The notes beneath the pieces are model-generated. The model searched no databases and was not told the origin of the DNA. It saw only the letters and a list, made by a program, of their open reading frames with translations. A program made the position numbers and the translations under genes. Shown here one piece after another: positions 1 through 5,330 of a DNA stretch of 5,330 nucleotides (its first letter is position 1; every line of letters begins with the position of its first letter). Source of the DNA: Promethearchaeota archaeon (GTDB lineage: Archaea > Asgardarchaeota > Lokiarchaeia > Sigyniarchaeales > SOKP01); the NCBI GenBank assembly GCA_019057355.1, contig DXJM01000033.1:1-5330 (forward strand), given 5' to 3'.

Positions 1-1018
1 CGGCTAGGGGGACAAAATGCCGAATGTCAAACCCGATCGTTCTCGGCAACAACTTGCCCAAATGGTACGCGATGACATAAAAATTGTAAAATTCCGCGTC
101 GTACGGGTTGGAATCGGCGGGGAACTTCAATTCCCGATACGCCCGTATTTGGTCTAGCGCGTCCTTGAAATATTTAATGTCTTCCATTGTATCGATGTGG
201 AACTCCCGTAACTCCCGCAACATATTGGTCACGGCCGTCTGTATGCCTAACACCGTCTTTTCCTGCGGGTTGATGCCGTGGCTCAATATGGTCTTGAATG
301 TGGACAATTCCACTTCCGCTTTGGTAATCTTTGACTGCAATAATCGTTGAAATTCGTTAAATGATAAAAATGTTGGGGGCGCGTTCGGATCTTGACCCTG
401 CTTTACCGCCATTCGTTGGGCATACGATAAACTCGCAAAATACGCCTTTTTCATTAAATCGTATTGGGGTATATAATACTCCGTTTTGCCTCTGTCCGTG
501 GAAATGAATCCAATGCCGTACGAATTGTCGAATATGATATCGGTGATCTGTTCGGATATTTGGGCTTTGATTTCGGGGGACACCTCGGCGGGGCTTTTCT
601 CGTTAATTAAATATTCTACATACCACAATTTCACGATATCGTTGGGCGATTCAATTTCTTGAATGGATTTAATGGTGTTATCGTCTAATCCCTTGAATAT
701 TTCCCGCTCTAGTCCTTGAATGGTGGACAATTCCTTCAATCCGCCTTCCGCAAATATGGACTTTATATCATTTGCCAATGAATTGTATGCGGATATTTTT
801 GCCGCTTTTGTGCCCCAACTATACCACGCGGGGTCTAATTGGTATCCCTCGCCTTCTAGGGCGTGTCGCACCACGCCCACGATGTCTTTTTCCCATACAT
901 TACCGTATTCGTCTTCGTAATATTGTTCGGCGTACGACAATTGTTCTTTAATGGTGTTGACGACCTGCTCGGTAAATGGGATTCTGGGTGCTCTATTTTC
1001 GGCGGGACTATTTACCAT
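1..1018 (-). CDS. Unrecognised large protein, 5' part only (runs off left edge)
   Basis: An uninterrupted minus-strand frame gives 339 codons from the ATG at 1016-1018 and remains open at base 1, so the C-terminus is missing. I do not recognise the family. The visible part is mostly hydrophilic and probably helical, with an acidic stretch near residues 31-45 (EQYYEDEYGN), a Trp/Tyr-rich patch near 62-70 (DPAWYSWG) and a Pro-rich turn near 209-216. It has no signal peptide, membrane segment or obvious catalytic motif. The frame is open upstream to a TAA at 1088-1090 without another ATG, so a longer form with a non-ATG start is possible. No good ribosome binding site precedes the ATG, but a TATA-like box at 1051-1060 would give a very short leader. 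GC is near 45% by eye, and codons such as GCC, CCC, TCC and CGG are common, unlike the AT-rich genes to the right. Coding status is well supported by length and codon bias; function is unknown. Confidence 0.75.
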   Translation of the reverse strand, partial: MVNSPAENRAPRIPFTEQVVNTIKEQLSYAEQYYEDEYGNVWEKDIVGVVRHALEGEGYQLDPAWYSWGTKAAKISAYNSLANDIKSIFAEGGLKELSTIQGLEREIFKGLDDNTIKSIQEIESPNDIVKLWYVEYLINEKSPAEVSPEIKAQISEQITDIIFDNSYGIGFISTDRGKTEYYIPQYDLMKKAYFASLSYAQRMAVKQGQDPNAPPTFLSFNEFQRLLQSKITKAEVELSTFKTILSHGINPQEKTVLGIQTAVTNMLRELREFHIDTMEDIKYFKDALDQIRAYRELKFPADSNPYDAEFYNFYVIAYHLGKLLPRTIGFDIRHFVPLA

Positions 1019-1050
1019 CCCGACAATTGGGTAGATTTCATCAACCTGAT

Positions 1051-1060
1051 CTATATTATA
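1051..1060 (-). promoter_or_regulatory. TATA-like box upstream of the left-edge gene
   Basis: Read on the minus strand the site is TATAATATAG. Its centre lies about 38 bp before the ATG at 1018, so an archaeal start of transcription about 26 bp downstream would leave a leader of roughly ten bases. This fits the absence of a ribosome binding site there. As a bacterial -10 box it has no well-spaced -35 partner. The surrounding DNA is AT-rich, so chance occurrence is a real alternative. Confidence 0.3.
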
Positions 1061-1090
1061 GCTATTTTCCCAAGACAGAAAATGAGATTA

Positions 1091-1362
1091 TCAAGACAAA
1101 AACGACTTCTATTGTGAATATTATATTATTTAAGTCATCATTGTGAGAAACTATGGGAAAATAAAATTGAAAGAGATAAATCTAGTTTCAAAATAAAATA
1201 ATTGGAGACTTTTAGCAACGATATAATTCACATAATAATTTTAACTCCAAATTTTCATCCATTCAGAAAGTAATTTAAAGTTAGATAACTTAGTCGGAAA
1301 AAATAATCAAATAATTATAAAATAGTATTTGATTTATGGATATAAAGCGTGTAAGACTAAAT
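1091..1362. other. AT-rich intergenic stretch, no gene seen
   Basis: These 272 bases separate the zinc-ribbon gene from the left-edge gene. Both strands are dense in stops. The best short frame I traced (ATG near 1261, minus strand) gives only about 16 residues directly after a stop. A 7-bp inverted repeat (GAAACTA at 1147-1153, TAGTTTC at 1183-1189) has a loop of about 29 nt and is weak. I see no tRNA-like cloverleaf, CRISPR repeat or transposon end. It may simply hold the end of one transcript and the promoter of the next. Confidence 0.5.
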
Positions 1363-1382
1363 AAAAAGAATGATAGAAAAAA
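1363..1382 (-). terminator. Possible oligo-T transcription terminator
   Basis: On the minus strand, immediately after the TAA of the zinc-ribbon gene, there is a run of six T followed about nine bases later by a run of five T. No strong hairpin precedes them, so this resembles the T-tract terminators common in archaea more than a bacterial intrinsic terminator. In DNA this AT-rich such runs also occur by chance. Confidence 0.35.
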
Positions 1383-1383
1383 C

Positions 1384-1986
1384 TTAATCCATCTCAAGAT
1401 CAAAATCAGCCATTATTTTGGGATATGCATTCAACATTATTTCGCAATCACAATGACCACCATAATGGTATAGCGTTTCTAAAAAGATTTTTTGATCATT
1501 TTTAGAAATATCCATTCCACTCAAGATCTCCTTTGACAAATCTAAATTAGTCTGACACTGTTCTATTACTTTTTTTAATTCATCCAAGAACTCGAGCACC
1601 TGTTCTTTTGTTAATGGATATTTTGGTTCCCATTTTTCCTGTAGTCTTTTTGGAAGCTTGGTTTCATAACAATCAATGCAATACCATGCTTTTGATCTTG
1701 TAGCATATACCATATCCTTATCAATTTCTCGGCAGATAGGACAAATACATATAGATTCATTAAACACTCGATTTAGTGTTTGTTTTCGACTTTCAAGTAT
1801 TTTTGACTTTTCTTCTAATTCAGGTATCAATTTTCCTTCTTTTTTCATTTGATTTAAGAGTTCTCTTTGTTTCTTTATAATATTATTTATTTCATCAGAT
1901 TTAGCTTTTTGAATTATCTTTCTGAAGTTATTTCGTATTTTTTTTAAACTTGGGTTTTTTATTATGATTTTTCGATGTTTTTTCAT
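1384..1986 (-). CDS. Coiled-coil protein with a four-cysteine zinc ribbon
   Basis: This 200-residue soluble protein starts with a very basic head (MKKHRKIIIK). A long, probably coiled-coil helix at about 14-75 follows, rich in K, E, I and L. A zinc ribbon comes next, with Cys82 and Cys85 (CPIC) paired with Cys103 and Cys106 (WYCIDC). The Lys-rich region 126-155 is helical, and the tail holds a second compact Cys/His cluster at 174-182 (HYGGHCDCE). From memory, the combination CPIC, MVY, KAWYCxxCY and GGxCDCE recurs in small uncharacterised proteins of Nitrososphaerota; I have not searched this. The CDC motif distantly recalls DUF2695. Nucleic-acid or protein binding is the reasonable inference; no enzyme motif is visible. 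The ATG lies 42 nt after the preceding 62-codon ORF in the same direction, with only a purine-rich AGAAAGAAG tract as binding site. T-runs follow its stop. Confidence 0.85.
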   Translation of the reverse strand: MKKHRKIIIKNPSLKKIRNNFRKIIQKAKSDEINNIIKKQRELLNQMKKEGKLIPELEEKSKILESRKQTLNRVFNESICICPICREIDKDMVYATRSKAWYCIDCYETKLPKRLQEKWEPKYPLTKEQVLEFLDELKKVIEQCQTNLDLSKEILSGMDISKNDQKIFLETLYHYGGHCDCEIMLNAYPKIMADFDLEMD

Positions 1987-2028
1987 TTTTCTTCTTTCTA
2001 AATAATGATTTAAATTTATTATTAATTT

Positions 2029-2217
2029 CTATGGTAGTTTTCCTAAAAATTTTAGAATCATCGGATCTTCATGATGAGAAGTAATGCGTGCTAAAGCTCT
2101 CTTCATTATATCATCAAATGTTAAAGTTTTTTTGCTTTCAAAAAACCTGTGGTAAAGACTGCTTTGACTTATTCCAACCTTTTCTGAATAAAATTTTTTA
2201 AGAAATTTCTTTTTCAT
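2029..2217 (-). CDS. Small basic hypothetical protein, possible HTH fragment
   Basis: A 62-codon frame from ATG to TAG. The N-terminus is Lys/Phe-rich (MKKKFLKKF). Residues about 14-45 contain ISQSSLYHRF followed by SKK and a helix DDIMKRALARI. This resembles the recognition helix and following helix of TetR-type regulators, in which an SxxSLYxxF segment precedes SKxxL. The helices that should come before it are too short for a normal TetR head, so this could be a truncated regulator, a distinct small DNA-binding protein, or coincidence. The ATG overlaps the end of the upstream broken gene by 20 nt, which could indicate coupled translation, and no good binding site precedes it (AAGGT is too far away). 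Codon use is like its AT-rich neighbours. It may not be expressed. Confidence 0.5.
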   Translation of the reverse strand: MKKKFLKKFYSEKVGISQSSLYHRFFESKKTLTFDDIMKRALARITSHHEDPMILKFLGKLP

Positions 2218-2365
2218 CTAATAATTTGGCTATACCTTGTTCTACCAATTTATCAGCCTGCTCTTGAGATATCTCATCTGGAACAGTCTTATAATCTAAA
2301 AAGGTTGAAAACCCTTTCCCATTTTTTTCTGTAAAAATAATTTAATAGATCTTTTTTTTATTCAT
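2198..2365 (-). pseudogene. Small gene remnant interrupted by an in-frame TAA
   Basis: Starting at the ATG at 2363-2365, seven codons (MNKKKIY) are followed by TAA at 2342-2344. The same frame then stays open for 47 codons to the TAA at 2198-2200. The second part reads like genuine protein: KGFSTFLDY, then VPDEISQEQADKLVEQGIAK, then an acidic tail. The pattern of a short beta-type start followed by an amphipathic PDEISxEQAxxLVxxGIA helix is familiar from small accessory-element proteins, though I cannot name a family. Changing the single TAA to a Lys codon (AAA) would restore about 55 residues. A GAAGG tract at 2380-2384 and a TATA-like box at 2422-2433 sit plausibly upstream of the ATG. It could be a real nonsense mutation, a sequencing error, or a shorter gene using a non-ATG start after the TAA. 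Confidence 0.4.
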
Positions 2366-2472
2366 AGTTCAGAATGATTCCTTCAAAATATCAATTTATT
2401 ATAGATAATTTATTCTTAAAAGATTTTATATCATTGGTTAAAATAAATTCATTCAGCGTAAATTTTCGATAG
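2366..2472. other. Spacer after the LRR gene
   Basis: This 107-bp AT-rich gap lies between the stop of the LRR gene and the small broken gene. It holds a candidate TATA box and a weak GAAGG binding site for what follows, suggesting that the downstream small genes may have their own transcript. No hairpin terminator or long T-run on the minus strand was seen. Confidence 0.4.
2422..2433 (-). promoter_or_regulatory. Candidate TATA box before the small genes
   Basis: On the minus strand the site reads TGATATAAAATC. Transcription starting about 26 bp downstream, near 2400, would leave a leader of about 35 nt that includes the GAAGG tract at 2380-2384 before the ATG at 2365. The order and spacing are coherent for archaea, but AT-rich DNA produces such matches easily. 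Confidence 0.3.
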
Positions 2473-3765
2473 TTAAATACTATTAAAAAAAACCAAATTA
2501 TCTACAATTCCTTTATCCAAAACTTTCTTTTCAAAAAGATAATTATGTCTTCTACTGATCCAAATTGTTTTTAAGTTTGAATTAGGTTGGTATTTTGTGA
2601 GAACTTCAGGAAGCAAAATTATAGGATTATCAATTAAGTGGATTTCTCGTAGATTTTTAGGTAGATGGTTAAAATTGGGAAATAGTTTAATCTCATTACT
2701 GTCTAAATCTATAAATTCTACCATTGGTAAATTTTCAATCGAAATAGGAAGGTCTTTTAGCTCATTACGTTTGAGATCTATAGTTTTAACTTTAGACAGA
2801 TTTCCAAAAAACTCAGGTAAATGTTCAAGTTTGTTATGGGGTATTAATAATTTCTCTAAAGAAACTAAATTTCCAAAATTCTCAGGCAAACATTCTAGTT
2901 TATTATGTGATAGATCTAAAATTTTTAATTTTTTTAAATTCGTTATAGAATCGGGTATAGCCATTAAATTATTATTTGAAGCGCTTATTTCTTCTAAATT
3001 ATGGAGATTTACAATTGATTTTGGAATTGAAGTTATTTGATTATTTTCAATCATCAATACCTCAAGCATTTTAAGATTTCCAATTGATTCTGGAAGAATA
3101 GTTAATTTATTGTTATTCAATATAAGTTTTCTTAGTTTTACCAAATAACTAATATTGTCTGAAATATCTTCTAATTTGTTTCTATTAATTATGAATTCTT
3201 CTAAGTTTTGAAGATATTTTATCTCTTCTGGAATATTAGTGATTTCATTTCTGGAAAGAGACAAATATTTCAAATTTTTTAGCTTAAATATAAAATTTGG
3301 AATTTCTTTAATTTTAGAGTATCCATATGAAATTGATAAAACACTCAATTTTTGAAGTTTAGATAAATTTTTTGGAAATTCAATAATCTCTGTTCCATTA
3401 AGAAAAAATTTTTCTAGTTTAGAAAGTTTTGCTATATTGTTTGGTATATGTATAATTGGAGAGTTGTGTACTTCAAATTCTTGTAATTCTGATAATTCAC
3501 TAATACAATTAGGAATTTTGGTAATTTTGGTATTATTAATTGTTAATCTTCTAATTTTTTTAATATTAGCAATTGATTCAGGAATTAACTTAATACTATT
3601 TCCTTTTAAATAAATTTCAACTATATATTTATCTGCTTCTTTGAAATAAATGCCATTATCTAAAGTTTTATTGAGATCCTGTTGATTTTGAATATTTTGA
3701 CCAATTTCTCTTTCAAAAATTCTTAAATTCTTTTGTTCTTCCTCATCTAATATCAAATTTTCCAA
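2473..3765 (-). CDS. Cytoplasmic leucine-rich-repeat protein, 14 repeats
   Basis: This 430-residue protein has no signal peptide or membrane segment. Residues 1-59 form a charged, helical, Gln/Glu-rich cap ending in a partial repeat (IVEIYLKGNSIK). Fourteen repeats then run from 60 to 383. All are 23 residues with the pattern (I/L)P-xx-I-xx-L-xx-L-xx-L-x-L-xx-N-x-I, except the fourth (129-153), which is 25. Repeats 1-3 have Thr or Ser at the usual Asn-ladder position, and repeats 5-14 keep Asn. Residues 384-430 hold a last incomplete repeat and a capping tail rich in F, V and N. Such solenoids are binding scaffolds, and no catalytic domain is attached. The start is TTG, supported by AGAGGT seven bases upstream; no ATG lies between this TTG and the preceding stop. 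The gene begins 13 nt after the stop of the dual-peptidase gene, so the two are very likely co-transcribed and probably functionally linked. The role, perhaps as the recognition partner of the peptidase, is inferred. Confidence 0.92.
   Translation of the reverse strand: MENLILDEEEQKNLRIFEREIGQNIQNQQDLNKTLDNGIYFKEADKYIVEIYLKGNSIKLIPESIANIKKIRRLTINNTKITKIPNCISELSELQEFEVHNSPIIHIPNNIAKLSKLEKFFLNGTEIIEFPKNLSKLQKLSVLSISYGYSKIKEIPNFIFKLKNLKYLSLSRNEITNIPEEIKYLQNLEEFIINRNKLEDISDNISYLVKLRKLILNNNKLTILPESIGNLKMLEVLMIENNQITSIPKSIVNLHNLEEISASNNNLMAIPDSITNLKKLKILDLSHNKLECLPENFGNLVSLEKLLIPHNKLEHLPEFFGNLSKVKTIDLKRNELKDLPISIENLPMVEFIDLDSNEIKLFPNFNHLPKNLREIHLIDNPIILLPEVLTKYQPNSNLKTIWISRRHNYLFEKKVLDKGIVDNLVFFNSI
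2617..3588 (-). repeat. Array of 14 LRR-coding repeats (about 69 bp each)
   Basis: The coding DNA for residues 60-383 repeats with a 69-bp period, and one unit (the fourth) is 75 bp. On the plus strand this shows as recurring ATTTCCAA/TTCTGG-like blocks. Similarity is clear at protein level but diverged in DNA, so the array is not a recent tandem expansion. Units near 2800-2910 are the most alike (LPENFGNL and LPEFFGNL). Confidence 0.85.
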
Positions 3766-3772
3766 TTATACT

Positions 3773-3778
3773 ACCTCT
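3773..3778 (-). promoter_or_regulatory. Ribosome binding site that fixes the TTG start of the LRR gene
   Basis: The minus strand reads AGAGGT, a good match to the 3' end of 16S rRNA, with seven bases between it and the TTG at 3763-3765. It lies directly after the TAA of the upstream gene, an arrangement typical of coupled translation. This is the main evidence for accepting a TTG start. Confidence 0.6.
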
Positions 3779-5263
3779 TTAAAAGTATACATCTCCATCT
3801 CTCAATAATTTTGGGATATTAACTGAAAAGAATTTTATCCAAATTTCATCATCTGAATGTTTTATATCACTTGGAAGAAAATCCTTAAGAAATTTTTCAA
3901 TAGATTCTTGTTTTTGGATATAAAATTTGAATTTATCGATGATGTAGTGGTTAATTGCATTTTCTATTTCAGTTGATTCATACTGATTTTTAGCTTTAGA
4001 TTTAATATTGTCAATTATTTCGTTTTTTAGAGTCTTTATAGTATCAAAAACTGCTTTTACTGCAGCATCATTAGGAAGTACATTTTCACTTATATGTTCC
4101 ATTAATACAAAATAATGCATTATATTGATAATATCTAATGGATCATTAATATTTTTACCTTCAATTCTTTTATTTTGTTCAGAAGTATAAGGACTCCATT
4201 CTACTGTTAAAAGTAAGTTGATCCAATTTGTACATTGTTTAGCAAGTTCTTGTACTTTTTCCGTTTCATAACCTGAAGCAAATAAATAATCATTATCAAC
4301 TAAAAATTCTTCAATTTTTTGGACTCTTTTATCTTTATGTTTCCCAATCATACCAGGATCATCATGCTCTTTAATATAATCTATTCCAAATTTTTTGCAT
4401 AATCTATCAAGATCATCTCTTAATTTATTATGACTTAGTTCATGAGCTAGAATCCTCTTAATTAATATATCTAGGGATTCTGAATGATCAAGTTCAAGAT
4501 TAAGAGTTATACGACCAGTAATTCTGTGTGCCGCCCCAAGAAGCTCTGCTCCCCACTTTCTTATGGTCTTTTGATTAATTTCTTCTTGAATTATTTTCAA
4601 TCCTTTATATAATTCATTATTTTTTAAATCAAATAATTTATCAGCGTATTTAATCAGATTTTTCACTTTAGAAAGGTCTGTAACACTTGAATCTAGTTCA
4701 ATATTATACTCTCTTTGTAATTCCTCTATGAATTTAAGGAACTTTCCCTCCATTTCATTTCCCATTCCAAATGCTTCATAAACATTCATCTTTCCTTGAC
4801 TAATTTTATCTAGGATTTTCTTTAGATTTGTCTTAGAAACATCAATCTTTCCGAGAATATCGTTCTTAGAGACTGTTTGGATATCGGGATTTAAATTATT
4901 AACACCTTTAGTTATATATTGAGTCTCACCATTGACAATTCTAGTTCCTTCTATCATGTGAATGATCCTGAGACCATTTCGCATGAAAACGATTATATCA
5001 CCCTCGTTATATTGTGTGAATCGATGTAAATTTTTAGCAGGTACAATATCCCCCTTTTTCAATATAGGGTGCATTGATTCAGTGATGATTCTAAAAGCAT
5101 ATGGTTTATCGGCAATAATCTCATTGACTTCGTATGAGAGTATATTTGTTTTCTTGTTGTAGAAATTCTCCACTATCGTTTTTGCATAGTTTTTTATGAT
5201 TGCTTGTTTATCGGAATCCTGTTGGGTTTTCGCTAGTGGATTTACCTCTTTAGCAGTCCTCAT
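3779..5263 (-). CDS. Fusion: S26-type signal-peptidase-like domain plus HExxH metallopeptidase-like domain
   Basis: Numbered from the ATG at 5261-5263, the protein has 494 residues. Residues about 45-140 match the ER/archaeal signal peptidase fold. The catalytic Ser lies in ITESMHPILKKGD (Ser63), then GDIIVF, the general-base His in RIIHMIEG (His102), and a box YITKGVNNLNPD ending in Asp127, then ILGKI. The usual Asp of the KGDNN box is replaced by Val121. No membrane anchor is present, unlike true signal peptidases, so the substrate is probably cytoplasmic. Residues about 150-335 form a second domain with ILAHELSH (His274, Glu275, His278), a zinc-peptidase motif. Glu318 or Glu319 in IEEFLVDND is a candidate third ligand. 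The rest is helical, with a Lys/Glu-rich stretch at 410-460. The frame continues upstream through a GTG at 5299 to the window edge, so a longer start is possible. I preferred the ATG for its GGTGAT site and for the composition change just before it. Both activities are predictions. Confidence 0.85.
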   Translation of the reverse strand: MRTAKEVNPLAKTQQDSDKQAIIKNYAKTIVENFYNKKTNILSYEVNEIIADKPYAFRIITESMHPILKKGDIVPAKNLHRFTQYNEGDIIVFMRNGLRIIHMIEGTRIVNGETQYITKGVNNLNPDIQTVSKNDILGKIDVSKTNLKKILDKISQGKMNVYEAFGMGNEMEGKFLKFIEELQREYNIELDSSVTDLSKVKNLIKYADKLFDLKNNELYKGLKIIQEEINQKTIRKWGAELLGAAHRITGRITLNLELDHSESLDILIKRILAHELSHNKLRDDLDRLCKKFGIDYIKEHDDPGMIGKHKDKRVQKIEEFLVDNDYLFASGYETEKVQELAKQCTNWINLLLTVEWSPYTSEQNKRIEGKNINDPLDIINIMHYFVLMEHISENVLPNDAAVKAVFDTIKTLKNEIIDNIKSKAKNQYESTEIENAINHYIIDKFKFYIQKQESIEKFLKDFLPSDIKHSDDEIWIKFFSVNIPKLLRDGDVYF

Positions 5264-5330
5264 TTCATTGACATCACCCGGACGGAGCGCTTCCGGCACG
5301 CCCGTTGGGGTCGCTTCTCGTGCCTTGGAA
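5264..5330. other. GC-richer right edge, no complete gene
   Basis: These 67 bases are clearly richer in G and C than the preceding 4 kb. All three minus-strand frames are open at the edge. One continues into the dual-peptidase gene. Another ends at a TGA at 5274-5276, overlapping the GGTGAT site, and the third ends at a TGA just after the ATG at 5263. Any of them could be the tail of an upstream gene, but the piece is too short to decide. Confidence 0.4.
5273..5278 (-). promoter_or_regulatory. Ribosome binding site supporting the ATG at 5263
   Basis: The minus strand reads GGTGAT, complementary to the AUCACC of the 16S rRNA 3' end, nine bases before the ATG. It favours this ATG over the GTG at 5299, which has no clear site. 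The alternative is that these bases are simply coding sequence of a longer protein. Confidence 0.45.

Noticed and set aside
108..350. Plus-strand ORF of 80 codons
   Set aside because: It lies wholly inside the long minus-strand gene at 1-1018; its Ser/Asn/Met-rich translation looks like antisense, with no binding site.
720..1117. Two overlapping plus-strand ORFs (720-920 and 863-1117)
   Set aside because: Both are antisense to the left-edge gene. The hydrophobic stretch in the second comes from reading codons in reverse and from AT-rich flank, and its frame crosses the composition border.
1147..1189. Inverted repeat GAAACTA / TAGTTTC as an operator or hairpin
   Set aside because: It has only seven paired bases and a loop of about 29 nt in very AT-rich DNA; chance is the simplest explanation.
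2597..3040. Plus-strand ORF of 147 codons
   Set aside because: It is the antisense image of the LRR repeats; the periodic Ser/Phe/Lys pattern arises from the 69-bp repeat unit.
2617..3588. Periodic DNA repeats considered as a CRISPR or satellite array
   Set aside because: The 69-bp period is continuous coding for LRR units, with diverged DNA and no constant repeat plus variable spacer structure.
4962..5162. Plus-strand ORF of 66 codons
   Set aside because: It is antisense to the signal-peptidase-like domain, which has clear motifs on the minus strand.
1035..5268. Shared ATTTCAT at both composition borders as a target-site duplication or attachment site
   Set aside because: A seven-base AT-rich word is expected by chance, the flanking bases do not match, and no recombinase gene is visible.

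Overview
The window looks like an AT-rich accessory segment in a prokaryotic genome, most probably archaeal, although a bacterial or large-virus origin cannot be excluded from sequence alone. Three things point to archaea. One gene carries an ER/archaeal-type (Ser-His) signal-peptidase-like domain. A zinc-ribbon protein resembles small proteins I recall from Nitrososphaerota (Thaumarchaeota), a comparison made from memory and not searched. Several TATA-like boxes sit at archaeal spacing from likely starts. Purine-rich ribosome binding sites (GGTGAT, AGAGGT) fit archaea and bacteria equally.

Every gene I can support lies on the minus strand, so transcription runs from right to left. From the right: (1) 5264-5330 is a short GC-richer edge with no complete gene. 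(2) 3779-5263 encodes a soluble protein joining an S26-type serine-peptidase domain to a domain with an HExxH zinc-peptidase motif. (3) 2473-3765 encodes a 430-residue cytoplasmic leucine-rich-repeat protein that starts at TTG, only 13 nt after the previous stop. (4) 2198-2365 is a small gene apparently broken by an early in-frame TAA, overlapping by 20 nt a 62-codon ORF (2029-2217) with a faint helix-turn-helix look. (5) 1384-1986 encodes a 200-residue coiled-coil and zinc-ribbon protein, followed by T-runs that may end transcription. (6) 1091-1362 is AT-rich and has no convincing gene. (7) 1-1018 is the 5' part of a long unrecognised gene that leaves the window on the left and has clearly higher GC and different codon use.

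The most striking element is the tightly spaced pair of a dual-peptidase fusion and an LRR protein. Such a layout would suit a sensor (LRR) working with a proteolytic effector, for example in defence or stress signalling, but that role is inference. Base composition falls sharply near position 1040-1060 and rises sharply again near 5264. The roughly 4.2 kb between these points therefore looks like an acquired AT-rich island, or less interestingly an assembly join. I found no integrase, transposase, tRNA, CRISPR array or terminal repeats.
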